A stretch of 64,000 nucleotides of DNA from Actinoplanes utahensis (GTDB taxonomy: Bacteria > Actinomycetota > Actinomycetes > Mycobacteriales > Micromonosporaceae): positions 62,001-126,000 of the forward strand of contig NZ_BOMZ01000018.1 in NCBI RefSeq assembly GCF_016862455.1, in the 5' to 3' direction. A program made the position numbers and the translations under genes. The notes beneath the pieces were generated by a model, which saw only the letters and a list, made by a program, of their open reading frames with translations, was not told the origin of the DNA and ran no database searches. Positions within the stretch are counted from its first letter, which is position 1. Each line of letters starts with the position of its first letter. Below are positions 8,426-19,294 of the stretch, one piece after another.

Positions 8426-9682
8426 ATGCGCATCGTTCGCCTGGCCAACTTCGTCACGGTTCACACCGGCGGCCTGCGGACCGCGCTGCGCGAGCTGGGT
8501 CGGGGCTACCAGGCGGCCGGGCACGAGGCGGTGCTGGTCGTCCCCGGCCGTCGTTATTCCGACAAGGTCACCACCCAGGGCCGGGTCATCACGTTGCCCA
8601 GCGCACCGTTGCCGCGCACCGGTGGTTACCGTGTGCTCGCCGGCCGGCGTGAGCTGATCAAGCTGCTGGACGGTCTGGAGCCGGACCGGATCGAGGTCTC
8701 CGACCGCACCACGCTGCGCTGGACCGGCGACTGGGCGCGCCGTCGCGGGGTCCGCTCGATGATGGTGTCCCACGAGAGCCTGGCCGGTCTGCTCGGCGTC
8801 TGGGGCATGCCGAAACGCGACGCTCTCGCCGACCGGTTCAACCGGCGCACCGCCGAGGCGTTCGACACGATCGTCTGCACCACCGCGTTCGCCGCCGAGG
8901 AGTTCCGCCGCATCGGTGTGCCGAACCTGGTGGAGGTGCCGCTCGGCGTCGACCTCGACCTGTTCAACCCGGGCGCGATGGACGCCGCCGTCCGCTCGCG
9001 GTACGCGCGGCCCGACGAGCTGCTGCTGGTCTACTGCAGCCGGCTCTCCGCGGCGAAACGGCCGGAGCTGGCCGTCGACACGGTCGCCGCGCTGCGCAAC
9101 GGCAAGGTCCCGGCGGTGCTGGTGATGGCCGGTGACGGCACCCGGCGCACCGCCCTGGCGTACCGGGGGGCACGTCTGCCGGTCCGCTTCGCCGGTCACA
9201 TCTCCGAGCGCCCGGCCGTCGCCGCGCTGCTGGCCAGCGCCGACGTGGTGTTGTCGCCCGGTCCGGTGGAGACGTTCGGGCTGGCCACTCTGGAGGCGAT
9301 GGCCTGCGGCACGCCCGTGGTGGTGAACGAGCAGAGTGCCCTGCCCGAGGTGGTCGGTGACGGCGGCGTGTCGGTGCCCGGCACGGCCGAGGCGTTCGCC
9401 GACGCGGTCAGCCGGCTGATGGAGCGGCCCCGGCTGGAGCGCCGGGCGGCGGCCCGCGCGCAGGCGGAGCGGTACGGCTGGCCCGAATCGGTCGAGGGTT
9501 TCCTGCGGGCGCACGAGGCGATCCCGGAGCCCGCGACGGGCCCGCTGGCGGGTCTGATCCGGCCGGCGGTGCCGTCCACGTCGTACGTCGACGGTGTTCC
9601 CTGCCCTCGCCGGATCGCCGCCACCGAGGAAAAACCGCGTGAGGCCGGGGCGGACGAAGCCGGCGCCGCCCGTTACGCATAG
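8426..9682 (+). CDS. Glycosyltransferase family 4
   Basis: A GT-B fold retaining transferase of 418 aa. The N-terminal acceptor domain starts [20 protein letters not shown] with the GG loop. The C-terminal donor domain has [18 protein letters not shown] (about 200) and the E-x7-E type motif [21 protein letters not shown] (about 270-290), which binds nucleotide sugar. GTG 8408 upstream is in frame, but the ATG at 8426 gives the natural N-terminus. The product may be a mannosyl- or glucosyl-lipid; the substrate is not readable. It sits between the MBL gene and rph, an insertion relative to mycobacteria. Confidence 0.85.
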   Translation: MRIVRLANFVTVHTGGLRTALRELGRGYQAAGHEAVLVVPGRRYSDKVTTQGRVITLPSAPLPRTGGYRVLAGRRELIKLLDGLEPDRIEVSDRTTLRWTGDWARRRGVRSMMVSHESLAGLLGVWGMPKRDALADRFNRRTAEAFDTIVCTTAFAAEEFRRIGVPNLVEVPLGVDLDLFNPGAMDAAVRSRYARPDELLLVYCSRLSAAKRPELAVDTVAALRNGKVPAVLVMAGDGTRRTALAYRGARLPVRFAGHISERPAVAALLASADVVLSPGPVETFGLATLEAMACGTPVVVNEQSALPEVVGDGGVSVPGTAEAFADAVSRLMERPRLERRAAARAQAERYGWPESVEGFLRAHEAIPEPATGPLAGLIRPAVPSTSYVDGVPCPRRIAATEEKPREAGADEAGAARYA

Positions 9683-9692
9683 GGTTGGGGGT

Positions 9693-10421
9693 ATGGCACG
9701 TCCCGACGGCCGAACGGCCGACCAGCTGCGACCGGTGACCCTGACCCGGCACTGGAGCATCCACCCCGAAGGCTCGGTGCTGGTGGAGTTCGGCAACACC
9801 CGGGTGCTGTGCACCGCGAGCGTCACCGAGGGGGTTCCCCGCTGGCGCAAGGGCTCCGGCCTCGGCTGGGTCACCGCGGAGTACGCGATGCTGCCCCGCG
9901 CCACCAACACCCGCGGCGACCGGGAGAGCGTCAAGGGCAAGGTCGGCGGCCGCACCCAGGAGATCTCCCGCCTGATCGGTCGCAGCCTGCGGGCCTGCAT
10001 CGACCTGAAGGCGCTCGGCGAGAATTCGATCGTTCTCGACTGTGACGTGCTCCAGGCCGACGGAGGCACCCGGACCGCCGCGATCACCGGCGCCTATGTG
10101 GCCCTGCACGACGCGGTCACCTGGCTGGCTTCGCGCAAGGCGCTCGCGGGCAAGGTGGAGAAGGTGCTGCACACCTCGATCCAGGCGGTCAGTGTGGGCA
10201 TCTTCGACGGTGAGGCCCGCCTCGACCTGAACTACGAGGAGGACGTCGCCGCCGGCGTCGACATGAACGTGGTGTGCACCGGCGAGGGCGACTTCGTCGA
10301 AGTGCAGGGGACGGGGGAGAACGGCGTGTTCCGCAGGGCTCAGTTGGACGCCATGCTCGATCTCGGTGTGCTCGGCTGCGCCGAGCTGGCCGCCGCGCAG
10401 CAGAAGGCCCTCTCCTCATGA
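9693..10421 (+). CDS. rph: Ribonuclease PH
   Basis: A phosphorolytic 3'-5' exoribonuclease trimming tRNA 3' ends. The 242-aa product begins [17 protein letters not shown] and has [29 protein letters not shown] (phosphate and RNA site arginines) and [19 protein letters not shown] blocks, all hallmark sequences. The open frame extends upstream to 9594, but the ATG at 9693, 10 bp after the glycosyltransferase stop, gives the family start. Its TGA overlaps the rdgB ATG. Confidence 0.95.
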   Translation: MARPDGRTADQLRPVTLTRHWSIHPEGSVLVEFGNTRVLCTASVTEGVPRWRKGSGLGWVTAEYAMLPRATNTRGDRESVKGKVGGRTQEISRLIGRSLRACIDLKALGENSIVLDCDVLQADGGTRTAAITGAYVALHDAVTWLASRKALAGKVEKVLHTSIQAVSVGIFDGEARLDLNYEEDVAAGVDMNVVCTGEGDFVEVQGTGENGVFRRAQLDAMLDLGVLGCAELAAAQQKALSS

Positions 10422-11035
10422 GCGGCGCGCGGCTGCTGCTGGCCACAGGGAACATGAAGAAGCTCGTCGAGCTGCAGCGGATCCTGGACGCGGCGCTCGG
10501 CCGCAGCCAGATCGAGCTGGTCGGCCTCGGTGACTTCCCGGATTATCCGGACGTGCCCGAGACCGGCCTGACCTTCGGCGAGAACGCGCTGATCAAGGCC
10601 CGGGAGGGCGCCAAGCGGACCGGCCTGCCGACGGTGGCCGACGACTCCGGCATCGCGGTCGACGCGCTCAACGGCATGCCCGGCGTCTTCAGCGCCCGCT
10701 GGTCCGGCCGGCACGGCGACGACGCGGCCAACCTGGACCTGGTCCTGGCCCAGATCAGCGATGTCGCCGACGAGCAGCGGGGCGGGGCGTTCGTGTGCGC
10801 GGCCGCGCTGGTGCTGCCGAACGGGCGCGAGCACCTGGTGGAGGGCCGCCAGACCGGGCGCCTGATGCGCAGCCGCCGCGGCGAGGGCGGTTTCGGTTAC
10901 GACCCGATCTTCCTCGGGGACGGCCAGGACCGGACGAACGCCGAGCTCGCCCCCGCCGAGAAGGACGCCATCAGCCACCGTGGCAAGGCCCTCCGCGAAC
11001 TGGCGAAGGTCATCGCCAAGGAACTGCCCCGCTGA
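10418..11035 (+). CDS. rdgB: Non-canonical purine NTP pyrophosphatase (RdgB/HAM1)
   Basis: Hydrolyses dITP/XTP to monophosphates, cleaning the nucleotide pool. The 205-aa product starts [15 protein letters not shown] (the T-x-N-x-x-K substrate loop) and has [27 protein letters not shown] and GFGYDPIF blocks. The ATG overlaps the rph stop by 4 nt, so translation is coupled. rph-rdgB is the same order as Rv1340-Rv1341. Confidence 0.95.
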   Translation: MSGARLLLATGNMKKLVELQRILDAALGRSQIELVGLGDFPDYPDVPETGLTFGENALIKAREGAKRTGLPTVADDSGIAVDALNGMPGVFSARWSGRHGDDAANLDLVLAQISDVADEQRGGAFVCAAALVLPNGREHLVEGRQTGRLMRSRRGEGGFGYDPIFLGDGQDRTNAELAPAEKDAISHRGKALRELAKVIAKELPR

Positions 11036-11039
11036 CGTG

Positions 11040-11076
11040 GGTGTGGTCCGGCCGCCCTGCGCGCCCGAACCACACC
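11040..11076. terminator. Terminator between rdgB and the S33 gene
   Basis: Stem GGTGTGGT/ACCACACC with a GC-rich loop in the 47-bp convergent gap. Confidence 0.6.
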
Positions 11077-11082
11077 GGGTCT

Positions 11083-12324
11083 TCAGTCCTTCAACAGCTC
11101 CAGCAGACGGTCGAGGACGCGTTCGGAGCGCCCGAGACCGTCGTGGGCGTACTCGTTGGTCACCCACGGCCGCAGGCCCTTGACGGTGGCGGCGGTGGCC
11201 AGCGACATGTCCCGGTCCACGTACATGTCGTCGTGGTAGACGGCGGCCACCACCGGCACCTCGTTGGCGGCCAGCCGCGCCGGGTCGTACAGCGCCGGCC
11301 AGTCGTCCTTGGCGGCCAGCCGGCCGGCCGCGCCGGCGAGCGGGATCAGCGCCGGGTCCTCCTCGAACAGCCAGGGATAGATCATCTCCCCGGTGAACCG
11401 GACCGGTCCGCCCGCGTCCAGGTCGAACGCCGGGAACTCGTCGCGGACCCGGTGCGCCGCCCACCCGGTCGCCGCACCCTGGCCGTAGATCGCCTCGTGC
11501 GCGGTCGCGAACAGCGGGAACTCGGCGAACGAGATCGCCGCGTCCACCCGGCGCAGGAACACCTCGGACAGCTCGGGCCCGGCGAACGCCTCCTCGAGGA
11601 GGTGGTGCAGCAGGTCGAAGCGGGCCTGGGAGCCGAGGTGGATGCCGAGCGTCTGGAACCGGCGCGGGGTGAGCCGGTCCCCGCCGGGCAGCCGGGCGTC
11701 CTGGTCGCGCAGCGCGTCGACGACCCGCCGGGCCAGTGCCTCGTCCTCCGGGTACCGCGCGTAGTACCGCTCGTTGTGGGCCAGCACCCGCGGATAGGCG
11801 GCCCGGTAGACGTCCTCCGCGGTCGCGGTCAGCCCCGGCAGCCCACCGGTGATGATCACTTCGCGGAGCCCTTGCGGGGCGAAACTCAGGTAGGTGACCG
11901 CGCAGAACCCGCCGAAGCTCTGCCCCAGCACGCTCCACGGCCGGTCCCCGGCCAGGTGGGCCCGTAGCAGTTCGGCGTCGGCCACGATGCTGTCCGCCCG
12001 GAAGTGCGCCAGATGCCCGGCCGGATCGTCGACGCGGGCCAGCGTCTGCCGGGTGAGCGGGGTGCTGCGCCCGGTGCCGCGCTGGTCGAGCAGCACCACC
12101 CGGTAGTCGCGGACCGCCCGGCGCAGCCACACCGGCAGCTCCCGCGGCGCCCGGTGTCCCGGCCCGCCCTGGAGGTAGAGCAGGAACGGCCGGCTTTCGG
12201 CCGCCGGATCGTTCTCCCGCACCTCACGCGCGAAGATCTCGATCCGCGGGCCCGTCGGCCTCCGATGTTCCAGAGGTACGGAAAGGGTGTGCCCGGTGAA
12301 GATCAGCCCGGAGTGACGGTGCAT
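11083..12324 (-). CDS. Alpha/beta hydrolase, proline iminopeptidase-like (S33)
   Basis: An alpha/beta-hydrolase with the S33 hallmarks: the oxyanion motif LQGGPGHRAPR, then LLDQRGTGRSTP, the nucleophile elbow GQSFGG, and a late VYHDDMYVD acid region and YAHDGLG histidine. The long cap (about residues 190-330) is typical of prolyl aminopeptidases and tripeptidyl peptidases. I start at the ATG at 12324 (MHRHSGLIF). The frame stays open to 12396, but that stretch overlaps a terminator hairpin. It acts on N-terminal residues of small peptides, possibly proline. Convergent with rdgB. Confidence 0.8.
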   Translation of the reverse strand: MHRHSGLIFTGHTLSVPLEHRRPTGPRIEIFAREVRENDPAAESRPFLLYLQGGPGHRAPRELPVWLRRAVRDYRVVLLDQRGTGRSTPLTRQTLARVDDPAGHLAHFRADSIVADAELLRAHLAGDRPWSVLGQSFGGFCAVTYLSFAPQGLREVIITGGLPGLTATAEDVYRAAYPRVLAHNERYYARYPEDEALARRVVDALRDQDARLPGGDRLTPRRFQTLGIHLGSQARFDLLHHLLEEAFAGPELSEVFLRRVDAAISFAEFPLFATAHEAIYGQGAATGWAAHRVRDEFPAFDLDAGGPVRFTGEMIYPWLFEEDPALIPLAGAAGRLAAKDDWPALYDPARLAANEVPVVAAVYHDDMYVDRDMSLATAATVKGLRPWVTNEYAHDGLGRSERVLDRLLELLKD

Positions 12325-12350
12325 CATCCCCCGAGCCTCCCGCATCGACT

Positions 12351-12399
12351 TCGGTGTGTGGAGTCCGGGCGCGCACAGCGGCCGGGCTCCGCACACCGA
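12351..12399 (-). terminator. Terminator after the hut operon
   Basis: An 18-bp stem with two G-U pairs (12351-12368 with 12382-12399), built round GTGTGGAGTC like the hairpin at 6872. It lies 6 bp past the hutH stop. Confidence 0.75.
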
Positions 12400-12405
12400 A
12401 AGGCT

Positions 12406-13974
12406 TCAGCGCAGTGGGCCGGTGGTGGCCTCGACGGCGGCGCGCAGGGCCGGGCCGGCGACCACGGCGCGAGCCTGTTCCAGGATGGGGGCGAGGAACA
12501 GGTCGGGGCCGGGGCTGCCGGCGAACGGTGCGACCGCCGCCACCGCCGCCCGCCCGGCCGGGGAGGGGACGAGTGGGGCGCGCAGCTGCAGACCGCGGAC
12601 CGCGGCGAGCAGTTCCACGGCGAGCAGGCTGGTCAGGTTGTCCAGGACGGTGCGCAGCTTCTTGGCGGCCGCCCAGCCCATCGACACGTGGTCCTCCTGC
12701 ATGCCGCTGGTCGGCAGCGAGTCCACCGAGGCCGGGGAGGCGAGCCGCCGGTTCTCCGCGACGATCCCGGCCGCCGTGTACTGGGCGATCATCAGGCCGG
12801 AGTTGACCCCGGCGTCGGGGGACAGGAACGGCGGCAGGTCGCGGGAGCGGGTGACGTCGAGCAGCCGGTCGACCCGGCGTTCGGCGATCGCGCCGACCTC
12901 GGCGGCGGCGATGGCCAGGAAGTCGGCGGCGAAACCGAGCGGGGCGCCGTGGAAGTTCCCGGTCGACTCGACCCGCCCGTCCGTCAGCACCACCGGGTTG
13001 TCCACCACCGACACCAGTTCCCGGCCGCAGGTGACGGCGACGAAGTCGAGGGTGTCCCGGGCCGCGCCGGCGACCTGCGGGGCGCAGCGCATCGAGTACG
13101 CGTCCTGCACCGCGTGCGCCAGGTCGTCCCGGTGCGAGTCCATGATCGCCGAGCCCTGCAGCAGCCGGTGGATGTTCGCCGCCGACGCGGCCTGGCCGGG
13201 GTGCGGGCGGATGTCGTGCAGTTCGGGCAGGAACGGCCGGTCCGAGCCGAGCATCGCCTCGATGGCCAGCGCCGCGGTCACGTCGGCCATCGCGAACAGG
13301 TGCCGGGCGTCGGCGATCGCCAGCAGCAGCATGCCGAGCATGCCGTCGGTGCCGTTGATCAGCGCCAGGCCCTCCTTGGCGGCCAGGTCCAGCGGCCGCA
13401 GCCCGGCGCCGCGCAGCGCCTCCGCCCCGGTGATCCGGGAGCCGTCCTTGCCGAGCACCCACCCTTCGCCGAGCAGCACCAGCGCGCAGTGCGCGAGCGG
13501 CGCCAGGTCGCCGGAGGCGCCCAGCGAGCCGTGTTCCGGCACCCACGGCGTGATGTCGTGGTTGAGCAGGTCGACGAGGCCCTGGGCGAGTTCCGGCCGG
13601 ACCCCGGAGCGGCCCAGCGCCAGCGACCGCACCCGCAGCAGGATCATCGCCCGGACCACCTCGCGCGGCATCGGCGCGCCGATGCCGGCGGCATGCGAGC
13701 GGATCAGCGCGTGTTGCAGTTCGGCCCGGCGGGACGGTTCGATCGACGTGCCGGCGAGCGCGCCGAAGCCGGTGGAGACGCCGTAGACGGGCCGCCCGGA
13801 CGCCTCGATGTTGTCGACGATGGCCCGGCTGGCGGCCATCGCGTCGACGGCGGCGGGCGAGATCTCGACGCGGACGTCGCCACCGGCCGTGGAGGCTCCG
13901 GCAGGGAAGGGGGATCGGGCGACGGCGAGGACGTCGGCGGGGGAGACCCCGGTGGGCTGAACGGTGACGATCAT
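12406..13974 (-). CDS. hutH: Histidine ammonia-lyase
   Basis: Deaminates L-histidine to urocanate, the first step of histidine breakdown. In the 522-aa product the Ala153-Ser154-Gly155 tripeptide ([14 protein letters not shown]) cyclises to the MIO electrophile. Tyr64 in VYGVSTGFG and the [11 protein letters not shown] region are conserved in the family. The open frame extends far beyond 13974, but the ATG there overlaps the hutI stop (ATGA), fits the family length and gives [12 protein letters not shown]. It is the last gene of the hut operon and is followed by a strong hairpin. Confidence 0.95.
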   Translation of the reverse strand: MIVTVQPTGVSPADVLAVARSPFPAGASTAGGDVRVEISPAAVDAMAASRAIVDNIEASGRPVYGVSTGFGALAGTSIEPSRRAELQHALIRSHAAGIGAPMPREVVRAMILLRVRSLALGRSGVRPELAQGLVDLLNHDITPWVPEHGSLGASGDLAPLAHCALVLLGEGWVLGKDGSRITGAEALRGAGLRPLDLAAKEGLALINGTDGMLGMLLLAIADARHLFAMADVTAALAIEAMLGSDRPFLPELHDIRPHPGQAASAANIHRLLQGSAIMDSHRDDLAHAVQDAYSMRCAPQVAGAARDTLDFVAVTCGRELVSVVDNPVVLTDGRVESTGNFHGAPLGFAADFLAIAAAEVGAIAERRVDRLLDVTRSRDLPPFLSPDAGVNSGLMIAQYTAAGIVAENRRLASPASVDSLPTSGMQEDHVSMGWAAAKKLRTVLDNLTSLLAVELLAAVRGLQLRAPLVPSPAGRAAVAAVAPFAGSPGPDLFLAPILEQARAVVAGPALRAAVEATTGPLR

Positions 13975-15155
13975 TGCGGCACTCCGTCGTGCAGAACGGT
14001 TCGGATCAGTGGCACACCGGGCCGGTAGGCCAGATGCAGGTGGGAGGGTGCGTCCAGGACGATCAGATCGGCGCGGGCGCCGACCGAGATCCGGCCGATG
14101 TCGGTGCGGCGCAGGGCGTGCGCGCCACCCGCGGTGGCTGCCGTGACCGCTTCGCTCGGGGTCAGGCCCATGTCGCGTACGGCCAGCGCGATGCAGAACG
14201 GCATCGAGGACGTGTACGACGACCCCGGGTTGCAGTCGGTGGCGAGGGCGACGGTGACGCCGGCGCCGAGCAGCCGCCGGGCGTCCGGATAGGGCGACCG
14301 GGTGGAGAACTCCGCGCCCGGCAGCAGGGTGGCGACCGTACCGGAGGCGCCGTCGCAGTGACACATGCAGTCGATCACCGTCGAGGCGAGCGCGTCCACG
14401 TCGTCGCCGGTGAGGTGGGTGCAGTGGTCGACGCTCGCCGCGCCCATCTCGACGGCCAGCGCAACGCCCGGGCCGGGCCCGAGCTGGTTGCCGTGCACCC
14501 GCAGGCCGAGCCCGGCGGCCTGCCCGGCGGCCAGGACGGTGCGGGCCTGGTCGGCGTCGAAGGCCCCGCGTTCGCAGAACACGTCGATCCAGCGGGCGTA
14601 CGGCCTGGCGGCGTTGAGCATCGGGCCGGTGACCAGGGCGACGTACGCCCACGGATCGTCCCGGTACTCGGCCGGCACCACGTGCGCCCCGAGGAACGTC
14701 GTCTCGCTGGTGAACTCGGCCGCGATCCGCAGGGACCGCGCCTCGTCGGCCACGTTCAGCCCGTACCCCGACTTGATCTCGATCGTGGTGGTGCCCTGCC
14801 GCAGCGCCTCGCCCACCAGTCGCCGCGCATTGCGGCGCAGCTCGTCGTCGGACGCCGCCCGGGTCGCGCCGACCGTGGTCCGGATCCCGCCGCCGGTGTA
14901 GGACTCCCCGGCCATCCGGGCCGCGAACTCGGGCGCCCGGTCCCCGGCGAAGATCAGATGCGCGTGGCTGTCCACGAAGCCGGGCAGCACCGCGGCCCCG
15001 TCCGCGTTCAGCACCGTGTCGGCCGCCGGAGCCGAGGACGCCGGGCCGATCCAGGCGATCAGGCCGTCCTCCGCCACGACCGCCATGTCGTGCCGGATCC
15101 CGAGGCTGTGGTCGTTGGTGAACAGCTCACCGATGTCGGTGATCAGAACGCTCAT
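13971..15155 (-). CDS. hutI: Imidazolonepropionase
   Basis: A metal-dependent amidohydrolase that opens 4-imidazolone-5-propionate to formiminoglutamate. In the 394-aa product the metal site starts with [50 protein letters not shown] and [17 protein letters not shown] are all HutI blocks. It overlaps hutF and hutH by 4 nt at each end, which implies coupled translation. Confidence 0.95.
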   Translation of the reverse strand: MSVLITDIGELFTNDHSLGIRHDMAVVAEDGLIAWIGPASSAPAADTVLNADGAAVLPGFVDSHAHLIFAGDRAPEFAARMAGESYTGGGIRTTVGATRAASDDELRRNARRLVGEALRQGTTTIEIKSGYGLNVADEARSLRIAAEFTSETTFLGAHVVPAEYRDDPWAYVALVTGPMLNAARPYARWIDVFCERGAFDADQARTVLAAGQAAGLGLRVHGNQLGPGPGVALAVEMGAASVDHCTHLTGDDVDALASTVIDCMCHCDGASGTVATLLPGAEFSTRSPYPDARRLLGAGVTVALATDCNPGSSYTSSMPFCIALAVRDMGLTPSEAVTAATAGGAHALRRTDIGRISVGARADLIVLDAPSHLHLAYRPGVPLIRTVLHDGVPQ

Positions 15156-16426
15156 GACAGCGCCTTCGCCAGTTCGCGGGGTACGTCCACGAGCGTGTGC
15201 CGCCCGTCGGCGACGATCCGCCGGCCACCGGAGATCACGTGCGTGACGTCCGCCCCGGTGGCCGCGAAGATCGCCTGGTCCGGACGGGCGCCGGCGGTCC
15301 GTACGCCGTCCAGGGAGACCGCGACCAGATCGGCTCGCAAGCCGGGCGCGATACCGCCCGCATCGTCCCAGCCCAGCGCGGCATGATGGGCCGCCGCCGC
15401 GATGAGCGCCGCCGCCGGGAAGTGGCCGCGGCTCTCGGTGGCCAGCCGCTCGTGCATCTCCAGGCCGCGGATCTCCTCGAACGGATCGATCACCGCATGG
15501 CTGTCGCTGCCCAGGCTGAGCGGCACGTTTGCGCCGGCGAGCCGCCCCGCCGGGCCGATGCCGTCGGCCAGATCCCGTTCGGTGGTGGGGCAGAGGCAGA
15601 CGCCCGCGCCACTGTCGCCGAGCAGTTTCACGTCACCGTCGGTGAGGTGGGTGGCGTGCACGGCGGTGGTTCCCGGCCCGAGGACGCCGTGCCGGTCCAG
15701 CAGTTCGGTGGGGGTGCAACCGTGCACGGCCCGGCACTGCTCGTTCTCGGCGCGCTGTTCGGAGAGGTGCACGTGCAGCGGGGCACGGCCGGCCAGCAGG
15801 CGCAGTTGGTCGGCGGGCACCGCCCGTACCGAATGGATCGCCGCGCCGATCAGGGCGTGCGGGGCCGCCGTGAGCCGGTCGGCCCGTTCCGCCCAGGCCG
15901 CCGCGTCGCCGTCGCCGAACCGTTCCTGAACACCCCGCAACGGCGTCCCGTCCACGCCCGCGGTCAGGTAGAGCGTGTCGAGCAGGGTGATCCTGATACC
16001 GGCTTCGTCGGCGGCCTGGATCAGGGCCGCGCCCATCGCGTTCGGGTCGTCGTAACGGGCGCCGCCCGGCCCGTGGTGCAGGTAGTGGAACTCGCCCACG
16101 CAGGTGATCCCGGCCAGCGCCATCTCGGCGTAGACGGCCCGCGCGAGCGTCAGGTAGGAGTCCGGGTCCAGGGTCGCGGCGGCCGCGTACATCTGCTCCC
16201 GCCAGGTCCAGAAACTGCCCCGGCCGCTGTGCGTGCGGCCGCGCAGCACCCGGTGGAAGGCGTGCGAGTGCGCGTTCGCCAGGCCGGGCAGCACCAGGCC
16301 GGGCAGGATCTCGCCGTCGGTCCGCGCACCCGGCGTCACGGTGGTGAACCGGCCGTCCCCGATCTCGATCAGCACGTCGTCCTCGACCCGGCCACCGACC
16401 CACGCGTGCCTCGCGAAGAACCTCAT
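15152..16426 (-). CDS. hutF: Formimidoylglutamate deiminase
   Basis: An amidohydrolase that deiminates N-formimino-L-glutamate to N-formyl-L-glutamate and ammonia, the five-step hut route. The 424-aa product shows [18 protein letters not shown] (metal His-x-His), [15 protein letters not shown] [34 protein letters not shown] and [14 protein letters not shown]. These distinguish HutF from HutI and guanine deaminase. It overlaps both neighbours by 4 nt. Confidence 0.9.
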   Translation of the reverse strand: MRFFARHAWVGGRVEDDVLIEIGDGRFTTVTPGARTDGEILPGLVLPGLANAHSHAFHRVLRGRTHSGRGSFWTWREQMYAAAATLDPDSYLTLARAVYAEMALAGITCVGEFHYLHHGPGGARYDDPNAMGAALIQAADEAGIRITLLDTLYLTAGVDGTPLRGVQERFGDGDAAAWAERADRLTAAPHALIGAAIHSVRAVPADQLRLLAGRAPLHVHLSEQRAENEQCRAVHGCTPTELLDRHGVLGPGTTAVHATHLTDGDVKLLGDSGAGVCLCPTTERDLADGIGPAGRLAGANVPLSLGSDSHAVIDPFEEIRGLEMHERLATESRGHFPAAALIAAAAHHAALGWDDAGGIAPGLRADLVAVSLDGVRTAGARPDQAIFAATGADVTHVISGGRRIVADGRHTLVDVPRELAKALS

Positions 16427-17577
16427 CCCAGCTCCTCCAGGACCGTGGCCAGAGCCTCCACGCCGGCCTCGCAGTCGGCTTCGGTGGCGTGCTCGGCGGG
16501 AGCGTGCGACACCCCGGTCGGGTTGCGGACGAACAGCATCGCGGTCGGCACGTGCGCCGACAGCACCCCGGCGTCGTGCCCGGCCTGGGTCGGCAGGATC
16601 GGCGCGTCGCCCAGCAGCGCGGACAGCCGCCCGGCCAGCGCGGTGTCGAAGGCGACCTCGCCGGTCACCGACTCGGCGGTCACCGCCAGCGCGGTTCCGT
16701 CCCGGCCGGCCCGTTCGGTCGCCTCGCGCACCACCGCGTCGACCAGCCGGCCGAGGGTGGCGGTGTCCACGGCCCGGGCGTCCAGCCAGCCGCGGACCAG
16801 CGACGGGATGGCATTGGTGGCGTTCGGTTCGACCTGGACGCGGCCCATGGTGGCGTGCGCGCCGGCCTCGATCGCCGCCCGGTTGGCGGCGAGCACGGTG
16901 TGCGCGAACGTCAGCATCGGGTCGTGCCGGTCGGTCATCCGGGTCGTCCCGGCGTGGTCGCCGACGCCGGTGAAATCCATCCGCCAGCGGCCGTGCGGCC
17001 AGATCGCGCTGCCCACTCCGACCGGAGTCGTGAGGGCGCGTCCCTGCTCGATGTGCAGTTCGACGTAAGCTGCTACGTTGGCGATTTGTCCGATAAATCC
17101 GGACGGAACGGAGTTCAGGGCGGCGCTGAAGGTGACGCCGTCACGGTCCTTCAGCGTCGCGGCCTTCTCGGGTGCGATCGCGCCGGTCAAAAGCCTGGAT
17201 CCTAGGCACGGTACGCCGAATCGCCCACCCTCCTCCTCGACAAAAGCCGCAATCCCGACTTTTCGGTCACTTGGAAGACGGTCGACGGCCAGGAATGCGC
17301 TCACGATCCCCAACGGCCCGTCATAACCGCCCCCGTGCGGCACCGAGTCGAAATGCGACCCGGTCAGCACGGTCCCCGGCGCCCACGGCTCACCCCGCCA
17401 CGCGAACAGATTCCCGTTCCCGTCCTCGGTCACCGTCATGTCCCGGAACGAGGCCTGCGCCCGGAACCAGTCCCGCAACGTCAGCTCCGGCTCGGTCAGC
17501 GCGAACCGCAGATAGCCGCCGCTGTCCGCCCGCCCGACCGGCGCAATCTCCGCCCACAGCTTCGCGAACTCGCTCAT
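16423..17577 (-). CDS. M20-family amidohydrolase (allantoate/N-carbamoyl type) in the hut operon
   Basis: A 384-aa di-metal amidohydrolase. GSHFDSVPHGGGYDGPLGI and FVEEEGGRFGVPCLGSR supply the metal ligands, and LHIEQGRAL and GWLDARAVD mark the AllC/N-carbamoyl-amino-acid hydrolase branch. hutF makes N-formylglutamate, and no hutG is present in the window. This gene, co-translated with hutF, may therefore remove the formyl group; that is inference. Allantoate or an N-carbamoyl amino acid are the alternatives from family alone. Its start is embedded in an 81-nt repeated element. Confidence 0.8.
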   Translation of the reverse strand: MSEFAKLWAEIAPVGRADSGGYLRFALTEPELTLRDWFRAQASFRDMTVTEDGNGNLFAWRGEPWAPGTVLTGSHFDSVPHGGGYDGPLGIVSAFLAVDRLPSDRKVGIAAFVEEEGGRFGVPCLGSRLLTGAIAPEKAATLKDRDGVTFSAALNSVPSGFIGQIANVAAYVELHIEQGRALTTPVGVGSAIWPHGRWRMDFTGVGDHAGTTRMTDRHDPMLTFAHTVLAANRAAIEAGAHATMGRVQVEPNATNAIPSLVRGWLDARAVDTATLGRLVDAVVREATERAGRDGTALAVTAESVTGEVAFDTALAGRLSALLGDAPILPTQAGHDAGVLSAHVPTAMLFVRNPTGVSHAPAEHATEADCEAGVEALATVLEELG

Positions 17578-17654
17578 GGCGCCACCTCCGCTGCGCTCCG
17601 GCGTCGCCCTGAGTTCATGACTGAGCCGACCGATTCGCTCGCAAGCTCGCTCAT
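17574..17654 (-). repeat. MIRU-like 81-nt bridging element, copy A (26-codon mini-ORF)
   Basis: It fills the hutU-M20 gap exactly. Its ATGAGCGAGC start overlaps the hutU TGA, and its own TGA overlaps the next ATG. The mini-ORF reads [12 protein letters not shown]...RRRSAAEVAP, and its 3' part supplies the GCGGAGGTG ribosome site for the M20 gene. A second element of identical length and related sequence lies at 53906-53986. Confidence 0.75.
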
Positions 17655-19282
17655 GGCTTCATCGGAATCTGCACGCCACCGGCCGACTGCGACTCGTACC
17701 CCGCGTCGACATGGCGCAGCACGCCCATCGCCGGGTCGTTGGTCAGCACCCGCTCGATCTTCTGCCCCGCCAGCGCGGTGCCGTCGGCCACACAGACCTG
17801 ACCGGCATGGATGCTGCGGCCGATGCCGACCCCGCCACCGTGGTGGATCGACACCCAGCTCGCCCCGGACGCGGTGTTGACGAGCGCGTTCAGCAGCGGC
17901 CAGTCGGCGATCGCGTCGGAGCCGTCGAGCATCGCCTCGGTCTCCCGGTACGGCGACGCCACCGACCCGGAGTCCAGGTGGTCCCGGCCGATCACGATCG
18001 GCGCGCTCAGCTCACCGCGGGCGACCATGTCGTTGAAGCGGACCCCGGCGACGTCGCGTTCGCCGTATCCCAGCCAGCAGATCCGGGCCGGCAGCCCCTG
18101 GAAGGCGACCCGCTCGCCGGCCAACCGGATCCACCGGGCGAGCGGCTCGTTCTCCGGGAACAGGTCGAGGACCGCGCGGTCGGTGGCGGCGATGTCGGCC
18201 GGGTCGCCGGAGAGCGCCGCCCACCGGAACGGGCCCTTGCCTTCGGCGAAGAGCGGCCGGATGTACGCGGGAACGAACCCGGGGAAGTCGAAGGCCCGCT
18301 GGTAGCCGGCGAGTTTCGCCTCGCCCCGGATCGAGTTGCCGTAGTCGAACACCTCGGCTCCGGCGTCCTGGAACCCGACCATGGCCTCGACCTGCTGCGC
18401 CATGCTGTCCCGGGACCGCTCGGTGAACTCGTCCGGATTCTTCCGGGCGAAGTCGGCGGCTTCGTCCAGTGCGACGCCGAGCGGCAGATAGCTCAGCGGG
18501 TCGTGGGCGCTGGTCTGATCGGTGACGATGTCGATCGCTACGCCGGCCCTCAGCAGCGCCGGGAAGACCTCCGCGGCGTTGCCGACGACGCCGATGCTCA
18601 GCGCTCGACGCTCCTGCTTCGCCGTCATCGCGATGTTCACGGACTCGTCCAGACTGTCCGCGATGACATCGAGATACCGGGTGTCGACGCGGCGCTGCAG
18701 ACGGGTCCGGTCCACGTCCACGACCAGGCATACGCCACCGTTCATGGTCACCGCCAGCGGCTGCGCGCCACCCATCCCGCCGCACCCGCCGGTCAGCGTC
18801 AGCGTCCCCGCCAGATCGCCACCGAACCTCTTGGCGGCCACCGCCGCGAACGTCTCGTAGGTGCCCTGAAGGATCCCCTGCGTTCCGATGTAGATCCACG
18901 AACCGGCGGTCATCTGCCCGTACATGGTCAGGCCCAGCTGCTCCAGGCGGCGGAACTCCGGCCAGGTCGCCCAATCGCCGACCAGGTTCGAGTTCGCGAT
19001 CAGCACCCGCGGCGCCCACTCGTGGGTGCGCAACACACCGACCGGCTTGCCGGACTGCACCAGAAGCGTCTCGTCACCTCGCAACCCGTCCAGTTCCCGG
19101 ACGATCGCGTGGAACGACGGCCAGTCACGGGCGGCGCGACCGGTCCCGCCGTACACCACCAGATCCTGCGGCCTCTCGGCCACCTCCGGGTCCAGGTTGT
19201 TCATCAGCATGCGCTTGGCGGCCTCCTGCGGCCAACCCTTCGCGGTGTACGCCGTACCGCGCGGCGCCCTGATCTCCGACAT
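17651..19282 (-). CDS. hutU: Urocanate hydratase
   Basis: An NAD-dependent hydratase converting urocanate to imidazolonepropionate. The 543-aa product has the family's N-terminus ([28 protein letters not shown]), the [15 protein letters not shown] helix, and the NAD loop [17 protein letters not shown]. Its C-terminus carries the [17 protein letters not shown] and [15 protein letters not shown] blocks. It starts 12 bp after the regulator gene. Confidence 0.95.
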   Translation of the reverse strand: MSEIRAPRGTAYTAKGWPQEAAKRMLMNNLDPEVAERPQDLVVYGGTGRAARDWPSFHAIVRELDGLRGDETLLVQSGKPVGVLRTHEWAPRVLIANSNLVGDWATWPEFRRLEQLGLTMYGQMTAGSWIYIGTQGILQGTYETFAAVAAKRFGGDLAGTLTLTGGCGGMGGAQPLAVTMNGGVCLVVDVDRTRLQRRVDTRYLDVIADSLDESVNIAMTAKQERRALSIGVVGNAAEVFPALLRAGVAIDIVTDQTSAHDPLSYLPLGVALDEAADFARKNPDEFTERSRDSMAQQVEAMVGFQDAGAEVFDYGNSIRGEAKLAGYQRAFDFPGFVPAYIRPLFAEGKGPFRWAALSGDPADIAATDRAVLDLFPENEPLARWIRLAGERVAFQGLPARICWLGYGERDVAGVRFNDMVARGELSAPIVIGRDHLDSGSVASPYRETEAMLDGSDAIADWPLLNALVNTASGASWVSIHHGGGVGIGRSIHAGQVCVADGTALAGQKIERVLTNDPAMGVLRHVDAGYESQSAGGVQIPMKP

Positions 19283-19294
19283 CTCGTTCCTCCC

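Noticed and set aside
8399..10087. 562-residue minus-strand frame over the glycosyltransferase and rph
   Set aside because: Shadow frame; both genes on the other strand have strong family motifs.
11083..12396. Longer start for the S33 hydrolase
   Set aside because: The extra codons lie within the hut terminator hairpin.
12406..14652. hutH extended to 748 residues
   Set aside because: The extra N-terminal part is an off-frame reading of hutI; the ATG overlapping the hutI stop gives the normal family length.
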